64,000 nucleotides of DNA from Hetaerina americana (lineage: Eukaryota > Arthropoda > Insecta > Odonata > Calopterygidae). A program made the position numbers and the translations under genes. Within the stretch, counting starts at the first letter, position 1. Every line of letters starts with the position of its first letter. The stretch spans positions 3,572,501 to 3,636,500 of the forward strand of contig JAKTNV010000041.1 of assembly GCA_022747635.1 (NCBI GenBank), in the 5' to 3' direction. Below the pieces are notes generated by a model that ran no database searches, had not been told where the DNA came from, and worked only from the letters and a program-made list of their open reading frames with translations. Shown one piece after another: positions 47,029-57,826 of the stretch.

Positions 47029-49035
47029 TTGAAAAGGAAGGAATACAAACAGGCGGTAGAGAAAATCATGGAGGACGGTAAAGAGCTAAGTACTATTGAA
47101 GAAAAATGGGAATGTATCAAAAAAGGGTTGTCTAAAGCGGCAAAAGACACTATAGGAACCGTTAACGCTAAAAGGACTCGTAAACCATGGATCACGGATG
47201 AGATGATTACAAAAATGGATGAGCGGCGAAAATGGAAGAATATAAATACAGAATTAGGCAAAATGAAGTACAAAGAATTGAACAATACATTGAGGCGGGC
47301 AACAAATAAAGCAAAGGAAGCATGGTGGAAGACGCAGTGCGAGGATATGGAAAGTCTGCAGAGGAAGGGGGAAATCGGTGCTCTTTACAGCATAGTTAAA
47401 TCTTTATCGGGAAGTAAGAAAGGGAGATCAACGATAGCAGTTAGAGATAAGGACTGTAAGGTAATAGTTGACGCAGGAAAGATCCAAGAGAGATGGAAGG
47501 AATATGTAGAAGAACTGTATAGTAAAGAGCTTAGACCAACAAAGTTAGACATTGAAAAGGAACATCACGTAGAGGAAGATAGCTTAGGTCCAGGCATACT
47601 AGACAATGAGATAGAAAGGGCATTAAGGGAGATGAAACTAAATAAGGCCGTGGGGGTAGATAACATTCCCGTGGAACTTTTGAAATGCTTGGGAAAATGT
47701 GGGAGGAAGAGGCTATATGGGCTGATCCGTAGTATTTATGAGGAGGGAATCTGGCCGGAAGACTTTGTGAGATAAGTTTTAGTTCCTATTCCGAAAAAGG
47801 TAAAGGCCACGTCATGTGAGGACTATAGGACAATTAGTTTGATATCCCACGCAGCTAAGGTTGTTCTCAGGATCATAAACAAAAGGATAGAGAGTAGGGC
47901 AAATGATTACTTAGGGGATGATCAGTTTGGGTTTAGGAAGGGGAGAGGTACGCGTGATGCCATTGCAGTAATGAGATTATTAATCGAGAGGAATATAGAA
48001 CACAACCAGGAGGTATTTGCCTGTTTCGTAGATTTCGAAAAAGCGTTTGATAGAGTGGATTAGGGAAAACGAATGAGAATATTGCAGAAAATAGGAATAG
48101 ATTGGAGGGAAAGGAGGCTAATCCGCAACCTGTACATGTCTCAGACTGCTCAGGTGAGGGTGAGAAACGGGGAGTCAGGATGGGCAGTGTTAGGAAGGGG
48201 TGTAAGGCAGGGTTGCCCATTATCACCGTTGCTGTTCAACCTGTACGCAGAAGAAATGATCAAAGAGGCATGGGAAGAACTCGAGGTAGGAATGAAAGTG
48301 GGCGGGGAATTCGTAAAATCAGTTAGGTTTGCTGATGACCAAGCTTTAGTTTGTCAGTCAGCCAAGGGGCTGCAAGCATTGCTTAGTGAATTGGAAATTC
48401 AGTGCGACAGGTATGGGATGAGAATCAATATTAATAAAACAAAGGTTATGCGATTTTCTAGAAAGAAAAAGTCCAAGCTTAACATTAAAATAGGAGGGCA
48501 AAAGCTAGAGCAGGTAGAACAGTTTACGTATCTCGGTAGTGTTTTGGACCAACACGGTCAAAGTAGTAGGGACGTAAGGAGAAGAATTGCGCTAGGCAAA
48601 GAGGCTTTCACAAGGAGGAGGGAGTTGATGACAGGGACTTTGAGTAAGGATGTTAAGAAAAGACTCGTAAAAACTTTGATATGGAGCGTAGCTATGTACG
48701 GAGCGGAAACGTGGTCATTGAAGCAGGAGGATAGACGTAGATTGGAGGCTTTTGAAATGTGGGTGTGGAGAAGAATGGAGAAGGTGAAATGGACAGAGAA
48801 GAAAACAAATGAGGAAGTACTTGGTATGGTGGGCGAAGAGAGGGGTTTGTTGGGAGCAATCCTATGGAGGCAGGAAAAGTGGATGAAGGGGGTGTTGACC
48901 GGCAGTGGGATGTTGAAGACTGTGATAGAGGGTAGAATGTTGGGCAAAAGAGGAAAGGGAAGGAACAGGATAGGGTTGTTGGACGGGATGAAGGGAGGAA
49001 GAAAGTACTCAGAGATGAAGAGGGACCTGATATAG
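47029..49035 (+). pseudogene. Reverse transcriptase of RTE-like copy 2, two nonsense codons
   Basis: Same protein as at 2108-4138. The first part (47029-47775) ends at TAA where copy 1 encodes serine (RSV). The frame then holds LISHAAKVVLRI and VDFEKAFDRVD, stops at TAG (48061-48063) where copy 1 has tryptophan, and continues to 49035 with GVRQGCPLSPLLFNLY, VRFADD and the full C-terminal domain. The catalytic residues are unchanged; single-base changes account for both breaks. Confidence 0.9.
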
Positions 49036-49133
49036 AGTAGGTTGATGGATTTTGTGTTTTGTTAGGAGTAATAAAATATCTGTTTGGTGGTTAGTTGTGT
49101 CCATCCAAAAACCTACCTTAACCGGTAGATTAC

Positions 49134-49288
<155 letters not shown>

Positions 49289-49695
49289 TTAATTAGGCGG
49301 TACTATAAATTAAATTTCACGAAATTGTTAAATAATTAAAATGGACTCTGAAGCTTACACGGCTACTCAGTGGAAAAAGAAGAGAAAGACAGTACTCACC
49401 AGTAACCAATCAGAGGGGCGGGAAACAAATAACTACAAGCCACTAAAAATACCCACTAAGATTACCACCACACTTGCCAAAACAAATAACAAGCAGCACA
49501 AAAACGAAATAAACTAAAGTAAATGGTAACACCACACCGCACCACATCACTGGGTAGAACAAATACAGATGCACAGAAGTAACAGCAGGCACGCAGGGAG
49601 TCTCAGGTAGGGTCGAACCGGTTTCAGGGAGGGAGCTCGAGCACGTCCGTTCTCGGCAGACGCCAGGCAGAGAATGGCTTATTTATTCAAATCAT
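49289..49695. other. No gene seen
   Basis: Unique-looking DNA between the RTE tail and a CR1-group fragment. Confidence 0.5.
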
Positions 49696-49699
49696 GCTC

Positions 49700-50250
49700 T
49701 TGTGCGGTTAAACAGATAGGTCTATTAAAAAACAGGGAGACGACAGAATATATAACCTGCCAATTCTAATTATCTCCTGCACGATTGAGGTCATGTCTAT
49801 TTTGATCTCTAATGGTCCAAGGAATAAACTACATTTTAAATACATCCGTTCTACAATAAATCTCCCTGATTTTACGCTGGTCATCTGATGACCTACCTTA
49901 GTAAGTGGGGGTCTGCTATATGTTTTTAACATTCTTAGATTAGTGAGCTGCCTCAAATTTACGCAGTACATTTAACCCGCCCTTAAGCCTACGCTCAACA
50001 TGTGGTTCCCATCCTAATTCTTCTAAATGTGTCGTGACACTGCTACCTTCTTCATAGCAACTTATTATAGACCTTGCTGCTCTACGTTGCACTCGATCTA
50101 ATTCCAAAATAAAGCCTACTTCAAGAGGGTGGTCCCATACGCTCGCAGCACAATCAAGGTGGGAATGTATGAAACGAGTTGGACGACATTGAACCATCTC
50201 ATACACCAGATAGATGAAATGGATAAGATGCTACCCCCAAGAGGAGTCTG
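49700..50250 (-). pseudogene. CR1-group reverse transcriptase, C-terminal fragment
   Basis: The minus frame at 49940-50206 reads FIHSHLDCAASVWDHPLE, ELDRVQRRAARSI, SVTTHLEELGWEP and VERRLKGG, the conserved region after the polymerase in CR1/Jockey-group elements (usual form LVRPHLEYAASVWDP). A second frame (49708-49971) continues with VERMYLKCSLFLGPL, a decayed form of the RTDVYKNSFFPRT block. The polymerase core is absent, so this is a 5'-truncated or eroded insertion. Confidence 0.82.
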
Positions 50251-51067
50251 AACCCTACACAGTATGCCTGTCAGGGATCACGATTTATTCATAGCAATCT
50301 AGCTTAGAAACTGGATTCTGGGCTGTATAGCTCCGTCCAAGAGTACACGAATCACTCGACAGATTTCGCCTCCTCCGATTCGAGGACCATCCGCCACTCT
50401 CCCGACCGACCGACGCTCCCAATTCTATCTTGGAGTGCACCTCTGCCTCGGGCGAGGCATCCCTCATCTCTTCCCTTTGATTTCTTTCAAACTTCACGCC
50501 AATCTTAATCGCTTGAGTGATCTCCGGAGACTTGGATATTTCTCATCGCATAAATTATTAATTTATTCAAGTCCAAAGGCTTGATTTTGGTATTAGCGTC
50601 TTCCTCTTAGGTTTTCACTGCAAGATTAGGAAAACACATCCGGCTCTCGGTGAATAATTTATCCCTAGGGAAACTTGTTGGGATTTCCTTGCACGATCTG
50701 CATGCGGAATGGCGGGCGGTGCCACACCACCGACGATGGGGCACCGCCCGCCGCGCTTCCATCGGCACCATTCATTGCTCCGCTCTTGCACTCGCGGAGT
50801 TCCCCGTGCGCCGACCTCCCACCCCCCCCCCCTCCCGCCCTTCCTCAGCGCGCACCTGGGACATGCAAAACAATGCATTGCAAAGCAGACGCGGAGGACT
50901 TCATTTGTATGGAATGCATCTCAGATATCAAGCCTCCTCTCGAAGGGAAGTCACATTAAAACGGCGATTCCATTCCTGTAACTCAACACTATTCGACCTA
51001 GTGAGCTTGATTGAAAATTTCTCATCAAACAAATGAGTGATTCAAGTTCTTTTCGCAGTCGATAGAC
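50251..51067. other. No gene; GC-rich patch at 50700-50870
   Basis: CpG and C-run patch with overlapping frames on both strands (50650-51036 plus, 50615-50878 minus). No domain recognised. Confidence 0.45.
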
Positions 51068-51146
51068 GGGCATGGTTGTTAGTTCAATGGGTAGAGCATA
51101 GAACTACTGACTGAAGGCCCGGGTTATTTCCCGGGCGATTCCTCAG
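51068..51146 (+). repeat. tRNA-like SINE head or tRNA pseudogene
   Basis: TTAGTTCAATGGGTAGAGC is a good A-box-like segment; CCCGGGTTATTTCCCGGG can form a T-arm-like hairpin but the B box is degenerate (GGTTATTTCCC). The anticodon arm is not convincing. Confidence 0.5.
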
Positions 51147-51502
51147 GTAACACGTCATGTTGAAAAACCGCAGCGTAACGGACGGAATTCTCACTCAGTA
51201 TGACTTAAAGACCTTAACGAATATCTAATGTTAATTTTAAGGAGAAATAATCCTGACAGTACAGAACCGATAAACTCGGGAGGGCATGTGAAACAATATA
51301 AACATCAGCGGGGCTGCATTTAGGAAATTATATGCGCATAGTGGCGTGGAAAGATGTGCGTGGTTGGGTGAGTTAGAGCCACAGTCCTTGATAAGTGTCA
51401 AATACATAGTATAGCATATGCGTACACATATATACTACGTATATAGATATAAATACACATATACATACGGAAAGACACACACACAGCAACCCTCCCTATA
51501 GA
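51147..51502. other. No gene seen
   Basis: AT-rich spacer with a weak TA/CA-rich patch at 51420-51486. Confidence 0.5.
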
Positions 51503-51640
51503 GAAGAATTGCGCAGGGGAAGAAGCTTTCAGTAAGAGGATGTTGATGCAGTGGGATGTTGAAGACTGTAATAGAGGGGAGAATTTTGGCGTACGAGGAA
51601 GGGACGAAATAGGATATGAAAGTTGGATGGAATGCAGGGA
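51503..51640 (+). mobile_element. RTE-like fragment with internal deletion
   Basis: GAAGAATTGCGCA to TTGATG corresponds to 3685-3735 of copy 1, then the sequence jumps directly to CAGTGGGATGTTGAAGACTG (copy 1 about 4007) and on to GGACGAAATAGG. About 270 bp of the element are missing at the junction. Confidence 0.72.
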
Positions 51641-52735
51641 AGAAAGGTGTCTATGAAGGTGGCCTTACTGCAGTGTCCTCCTTTGGGTTGGGCTTTCTTG
51701 GGAGAAGCAAGTGAATGCATCGATGTACAATTTCATGGACTTTGTCCATATAAAACCTACCTCGTGCGATTGAATACAAATTTTAAAATATGTACAAAAA
51801 ACTAAATTATTTTATTAGAGCAGAGACGGTGTAAGATATGGACGGAATAATTTGAATTTGTCAATTCTGAATTTGCGAGCAGGAGAAGAATAAATTGATT
51901 GTGAGTGTAGTGTTAGGCAATGAAGACGGTGCCCGTTGGGTGGCCGTTAGGGAAAGAGGTCAGTACAGAGGGAGTTGAAAGGGGGGAGGGGAGAATCAGT
52001 GGCAAGGATCCAGATTTTTTATTTCAATATGAAGAAGGAGTGACTTATTCCATCACTCATCCGGCCACTGTTTTTGGGAGCGCAAACGTATGTAGTCCCT
52101 TTCTGTCCACATTGGTGGATAGTATGTTTGATTTCACTGCCCGTAGTATTTCCCATAGTCGATTCGTATCAGCAACGAGAGAGAGGATTAAAATGGAAAA
52201 ATTAATGCGGAATGAAATATTGTGGGCGAGGACATGTTTTGGGAGTGGATGCGGCGAGCGGAATCCTCTGGGAGGGTGCTAATGCGAATGGTTAGTCACT
52301 TTACACACGTAAGTAAAAAGAGGAGTTGGCATAGGTTAGTACCCTGCAGTAGTTATGCAACGCACTTTGAAGTGCAGTTCCGCCTGATTACATGGCAGTC
52401 GTGCGGGCGGGCTCGTGAATATGGAGACGTGTGCATGGGATGGGAGCGGGGAGGCAGCGCGGGCAGGGACCATGGAGGTCGAGGGGCCACGGAGGAGCGA
52501 GTCGTGGGTGCGCGCGCGGATGGATTGATGTGAGGTGGCGGACTTTCGCGAGGGTTTGCGAGTCGGCCGTCGGAGATAATGGAACATTTGGAACAAAACG
52601 GTTTTTAGGGGAAAGGGCATTTATGCTGTAATGGCCGGAGGTCTTTTTTTGACACTCTACATACACATTCCGGAGAAGAAGGCTGTGTTTAGCGGTGTAT
52701 CCGTGTTAAAATTGGGACGTGGCGTGTTTGAGGAA
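51641..52735. other. No gene supported
   Basis: Open frames at 51920-52282 (120 codons) and 52222-52533 are domainless and overlap others. The 52380-52560 stretch is GC-rich. Confidence 0.45.
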
Positions 52736-52737
52736 GA

Positions 52738-53225
52738 ATATACAAGGTTTGCATAAAGCGCATCGGCAACAATTTTGGCCCAAGTGCGAGCAAAGTGATG
52801 AGTTCAGACCGTCGGTAAAGTGTACCCATTACTGCACATCGTGTTTTTCTACTGATGAGAGGAAAGCGCAACCCATCATTTCATCATGAAAATTATCACC
52901 AATGCGAAAGATCTGCGATAAACTCGTCCAACCAAAGGTCTTACATACGGACGACCAATAGAGCATAGTCTATAGTGCCTGCTTGGGAAGATCTAATGTA
53001 ATGGCACCATCAGACTATTTCTTATTCGTATAAAAGTGATATTCTCCCTCCCACAAAGGACACCACCATGGGAACATAAGCGCCGTCCGTCAAATAAGCT
53101 TGCACGCGTAGTACCCTTAAGGGCCTTCTGTCTACCAGGAAGCCTTAGAGTGGTGGAAAAGCCGCTGGCGTGGAAAGTGCGTCGACGTTCAAGGGATGTT
53201 GCTTGGAGAATTCTGAGGCATTGAA
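52738..53225 (+). pseudogene. mariner family B relic
   Basis: Starts with TACAAGGTTTGCATAAA, the same end as at 24829 (reversed). The plus strand reads AQVRAK, FRPSVKC, then KLVQPKVLHTDDQ (second helix-turn-helix exit), then MAPSDYFLF with the third catalytic D region, and finally WWKSRWRGKCVDVQGM at the C-terminus. Large parts of the catalytic domain are missing and frames shift repeatedly. Confidence 0.62.
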
Positions 53226-53328
53226 CAAGGATCTATTGTTTCGAAAGTTCACTATATACTAACGATGTGTGCATTATTATAAATTACAGTTGATCAAACG
53301 ATTAGTGAGAATATATTCGAATTGAAAA

Positions 53329-53529
53329 GTTATGGGGAGGTTTTATTGCGTGTTGGTTGGGCCTCACTTTGAACACACTTCAAGACTTTGGGACCATTTG
53401 GAAAAGATTATAACAACTGAATTGGATGATATACACAGAAGATCCTTGCCTTTAATAAGATACAGTTGTGAACGACTAGTGATCGTCAAATTATTGGACA
53501 TGGAGACTGAACGCGTGAAGATGGCATGA
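53329..53529 (+). pseudogene. CR1-group reverse transcriptase, short C-terminal fragment
   Basis: GRFYCVLVGPHFEHTSRLWD, then ELDDIHRRSLPLI, match the LVRPHLEYASxxWDP and LExVQRRAARF blocks of CR1-group elements. A single short open frame; polymerase and tail are absent. Confidence 0.7.
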
Positions 53530-54992
53530 ACGGCTCAAACCCATGCAAAAGTACGAATCACTCTAGTTTGTCCTCTGAGGCGGAATGACCCCAGTGCCGG
53601 CCGGCCGCATTCGATTGCGAGGCCACGGCGATTAGGTGAAGTGGGCCGCCGATCCGATCGATGTAAGGAATCATTTTTCTCTTTCGCACTTAGAGACCAA
53701 AACAGAAGGCAGCATAAACGCGCAGCAAATTGAACTTCCCAAATGACATTAATCATCAATCACTGTAATGGCCGTTAGCTTAGCATCCCTCTCGTGGGGT
53801 TGCTCGAAATTATTGGGGTTAGCTGTAATTACCCTTAACCATAAAACAAGTCTTCGGGTTGATTACGGTTTTGTGCATTTGTCTGCATCATTCATGCATC
53901 TCCGTCCACGAGAACACTTCGTAACTTTCCGTCAGAAAACAAAATGCTAATGCTCCGCGTAGCAGTCGGAGGAGCATAAAGGTTTTCGTAGATTTATAAG
54001 CTAATGAATGACAAACTGTAGATTTTCCCTTAGGGGTGGTAATATGTGGGGAGCACCAGACATGGGAACTCAATTGTTTTAAAGGACATTTCTTGAAAGG
54101 GAGGGGAATGCAGAGGAGACTCGGCTAACAAACTTCAACCTATGAATAATGCAGGCGACCATTCCGTGCAACAAAGAACTTTGGACCCCTATTCACTTAA
54201 CGAACGCATCACTCGCAGACTTGAACTCCTCGACCCTTAGAAGTTTATACAAATAGAACCGTAAAATAACTCATCCGATTTCTTTGGAATATTAATCACG
54301 GTTAATGGTCTGCTGCTGGTTAAACACCTCTGAAACTTTTGCGAATAGCAACAACATGGTGCCGTTTCCAACGGCAAGCATTGTTTCATTAAAAGATTCA
54401 ACTTTGGGGTTAAAAGAGCCTCAAGCACCCCGAACATGCTTTGACGAGTTCCGATTCACGTCTCTATGTGCGTGTATGTGCGTGTGTTTGCATGCGCGCG
54501 TCTGTAATATAATTTATTTTATGAGTCAATACCTGGAACATGTAACTGAGAGTCAAACCGAATTTATTTGTTCATACTTTCATTAAGAGTGAATGATTTG
54601 ATTTTAGTCAGAATCCTTGCTTGGGATATTAGGGTATTTCCCACGTCTTTTTTCCCACAACGACGTGCATTAGAGAGACGGCTATTAGTAACCATTCAAA
54701 AGAACTGGAGGCCTAAAAAATCCATTTTGACAGCTGCGAGGCTTTAGGAAATCATTGATAAGATGGAGGAAGTGTCGGAGGGCTACTCCCATTCAAACTG
54801 ACTCATATTTCCGAGCACCAGATTGTATTTTTCACAATTAATAAGGAAAGAAATGATATGTTAGCGTAAAATTCAAAGCGAGAAACCATTAATAAATTAC
54901 AAAGTTCCTTTATTCTGCAGGCTATTAATCGCACTTCACATTAAGCACTTTAAAAAAGTCTTTATTTCGCTAATTTTAAGTGATTCTTTTGC
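53530..54992. other. No gene seen (about 1.5 kb)
   Basis: AT-rich DNA with short domainless frames. Confidence 0.5.
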
Positions 54993-55167
54993 TAATTAAA
55001 TGAAGAATACAATGTATCTTTCCACTGTCCTTTATTTACGTACAACCGGTTTCAACGCTCAAACGTCATCGTCAGGTACCATGATGATGATGACGCTTGA
55101 GCGTTGAAACTAGATGTACGTGAATAAAAGACAAAGGAAAGATACATTGTATTCTTCATTTAATTAA
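54993..55167. repeat. 175-bp imperfect palindrome of Penelope-like ends
   Basis: Two arms of about 85-90 bp are inverted around GGTACC (55075-55080). The outer portions (TAATTAAATGAAGAATAC then AATGTATCTTTCC) are identical in both arms, with a few differences inside. Each arm carries a TTGAAAC core and an AATAAA-like or TTTATT-like signal, as in Penelope-like tails. Confidence 0.85.
55040..55079 (-). ncRNA. Minimal hammerhead-ribozyme-like motif
   Basis: On the minus strand, stem I GTAC (55076-55079) leads into CTGACGA (55069-55075), stem II GACG and CGTT around TTTGAG (55054-55067), GAAA (55050-55053), CCGG, TT, and the second stem I strand GTAC (55040-55043). The stem III region AACCGGTT is self-complementary without a loop, as expected of minimal hammerheads that cleave as dimers. 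All conserved core elements are present. The opposite arm has a damaged first box. Confidence 0.65.
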
Positions 55168-55905
<738 letters not shown>

Positions 55906-55907
55906 AA

Positions 55908-55911
55908 ATAT

Positions 55912-55978
<67 letters not shown>
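55908..55978. repeat. (TA)n array, left of inserted mariner
   Basis: TA array ending TATTAATAG where the terminal repeat of the mariner derivative begins. Confidence 0.95.
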
Positions 55979-55979
<1 letters not shown>

Positions 55980-55980
<1 letters not shown>

Positions 55981-56536
55981 GGGTTCGTCCGGAAAATAAG
56001 TGTACTGAGCTCAGGAAAAAAAATAAATGTATTACACTTTTACATATCTTAAGCTAATATTCCTCAAAATAGGACCCTTGCGAGTCGATACACTTGTTCC
56101 AACGGCGTTCCCATTCCTGGAACGCTCCCGCGAAGGCATCATCGGGAACCTCTCGAAGACTCGTCGTCGACCTCTTCTCTGCCCTCCACGAACATCTTGT
56201 ACCACCGAAAGATCGTGTTTCTGGACATGGCTGACTCCCCGTAAGCCTGGTTAATCATACCGACAGTTTCGGTAGACGATTTCCCAAGCTTTACCGCAAA
56301 TTTGATGGAATAACGCTGCTCCAAAAACTTCGGCATCGCGTTCCGTGACGTGGGTCGAGCGTGTAAGTTCGCGTTAACAGAGCTCCTCACTACACCACAG
56401 CTCAGAGCCGACTGCCTTTTTCAGCGTCGCTTGCCAACATACCCCCGTCCAATCGCAGCCCGTCAGAGCGGTTCTGGGCGCGCCTGGAGCGGCGCGCCCA
56501 GCCCAGGAGTCAGTACACTTATTTTCCGGACGAACC

Positions 56537-56539
<3 letters not shown>
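55980..56539 (-). mobile_element. Internally deleted mariner derivative (MITE-like)
   Basis: About 560 bp with near-perfect terminal inverted repeats: the left reads AGGGTTCGTCCGGAAAATAA and the right, reversed, reads the same, continuing together for about 30 bases. TA arrays lie directly on both sides, consistent with the TA target rule. Inside are the beginning and end of a mariner-type transposase fused by deletion of the catalytic core. Confidence 0.9.
56050..56390 (-). pseudogene. mariner-type transposase with catalytic core deleted
   Basis: The first part on the minus strand (56139-56390) reads MPKFLEQRYSIKFAVKLGKS, AYGESAMSRNTIFRWYKMF and GREEVDDE, the N-terminal helix-turn-helix domain found in GVQW3/mariner-type proteins. 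It then passes in another frame into REVPDDAFAGAFQEWERRWN, KCIDSQGSYFEEY and a stop, the normal mariner C-terminus. The junction near 56150 removes every catalytic aspartate block. The fragment could at most bind terminal repeats; it could be mobilised only by a related enzyme supplied in trans. Confidence 0.85.

Positions 56540-56567
<28 letters not shown>
56540..56567. repeat. (TA)n array, right of inserted mariner
   Basis: Short TA array directly after the right terminal repeat. Confidence 0.95.
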
Positions 56568-56570
<3 letters not shown>

Positions 56571-56950
56571 GAGTAGTCCTATCCCTTTAAGACCTCCCCC
56601 ATTTCTTCGCAGTTGCTTGCGTTGACATCCTTCATTGCCTGCTTCTCGTAGTTCAACCGAGGCCTTCCTCTGCATTCCTTTCCCTCCACACTTACTTCAG
56701 TAGTTATGCTCTCCAGTGATCTATTGTGCCTCGTCCAAACAATTATCCTCCTCTTCTTCTTGCAAGCGTCTTCCTTGCGCGTTTCAATTCACCCACACTC
56801 TTTGAAGTTTTCCTTTGCTTGCTGCTTTCCAACAATTTCATTTTCAGCATTATCCGATAGAACCGCATTTCCATCGTCTCTAATCCTCCTTTCCCTGCTG
56901 GTCCTATCACCCAAACTTTCACATCCTTAGAAAGAGTGCCTCCATATTTA
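56568..56950 (-). pseudogene. C-terminal fragment of a second RTE-type element
   Basis: Minus-strand translation gives GKEGLETMEMRFYRIMLKM and, in another frame, RIIVWTRHNRSLESI, EGKECRGRPRLNYEKQ and AMKDVNASNCEEM, the LETMEM...RxML and EGKxxRGRPR blocks near the end of RTE/BovB-type proteins. It differs from the family at 882-4231 (which has RRLEAFEMWVWRRM), so it is a separate family. No polymerase core or complete 3' end was identified. Confidence 0.65.
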
Positions 56951-57458
56951 AATTTTACCGAATCACTTTCTTTTGTCTACTCCAGTATTACTTTCCGTTA
57001 GTAAATACTTCATAATCACAGAGATACGCTTGCACCTGATTTATATCCGACGCTCCTCTTGCCTGGTCCGTCACCAGGGGTGTCTGAATGGCGTCATCCT
57101 TCCCCTTCTTCTAGCAATACTCTCCTTTACCATTTTGAACTTAATCTACTCAACTTTGAAAGAACATGATTCCTTTATTTTAACTTTTATTATCTTGAGG
57201 CTTCACGTTTTAACCAACTACATAATAACTGATACTCGTAAAAGGGGTTTTTCTTCTGTACTAGCTATTAGGATCCAAAAATTGCAGGATATTTATTCTT
57301 TCCCCTTGAATACTTTCTCCACCTCTTATCTTCGCCTCGAACTGGTTAGATGCCTTCTCAATGATCACAAATCAATAGTGATAACAAGCAGCCCTGCTTA
57401 ACTACTACTATCCATATATAGTATTCCCTCCCCATCATTCAACGCACTGCTGCCTACA
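56951..57458. other. No gene supported
   Basis: A 142-codon plus frame (56973-57401) has no recognisable domain. The minus strand may hold further eroded sequence of the adjacent RTE-type fragment. Confidence 0.4.
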
Positions 57459-57612
57459 CTCTTAATGGTTACGGTAGTTTTGGATGGCCCCAACTACCGA
57501 AAACGCCTTTGTATCCCCTAACGAAACACCACCCAACATCCTACTCTACAATGAGTCCCTCTTCATCTCCACATGCATCCTTCCTCCCTTCATCCCGTCC
57601 AACATTCCCATC

Positions 57613-57782
57613 GCTTCCGACGCTTCCGACCAATCAGGGCACACCTGAGCCTCGGCGGAGTGTATAAATACCAGGACTTTTTTATGCTCTGAACTTCACC
57701 CTGACGACGATGGCAGAGTCAGCCTTCGAAACGTCGGTGTACTGCAACCTGACCCGGTGGGAAACCCGAGAGAACTTCTTGA
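57613..57782 (+). mobile_element. 170-bp insertion with hammerhead-like motif
   Basis: Flanked by the 9-bp duplication ATTCCCATC (57604-57612 and 57783-57791), with the host RTE-like sequence continuous across it. It has TATAAATA at 57663-57670 and a hammerhead-like core at 57701-57734. Short size, target duplication and ribozyme core resemble the non-autonomous retrozymes described in animals; a fragment of a Penelope-like terminal repeat is the alternative. Confidence 0.65.
57696..57742 (+). ncRNA. Hammerhead-ribozyme-like motif
   Basis: CTGACGA (57701-57707), stem II GATGGC and GCCTTC around AGAGTCA with one U-U mismatch (57709-57727), then GAAA (57728-57731), CGTC, and GGTG that pairs with CACC ahead of the box (57697-57700 region). 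ACGT after GAA is self-complementary with no loop, so cleavage would be expected after GUC in a dimer. Confidence 0.55.
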
Positions 57783-57826
57783 ATTCCCATCCTGTTCCTG
57801 CCCCTTCATCGTTTACCTTCCCCTCT

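Larger units (their letters stand above)
45773..49133 (+). mobile_element. RTE-like non-LTR retrotransposon, copy 2 (near full length)
   Basis: Aligns end to end with 882-4231, from GGACTACAACC to GGTAGATTAC, with scattered base differences. It has the same leader, endonuclease, polymerase, C-terminal domain and 3' UTR, and again ends at an A-run and TA array. It is more damaged than copy 1: a five-base duplication in the endonuclease, a one-base loss between the domains, and two nonsense codons in the polymerase. The two large copies form a direct repeat pair about 45 kb apart. Confidence 0.93.

Noticed and set aside
51068..51146. Intact tRNA gene
   Set aside because: B box is degenerate, and the acceptor and anticodon arms do not pair properly.
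51920..52282. 120-codon plus-strand frame
   Set aside because: No known domain, overlaps another frame, no start or splice support.
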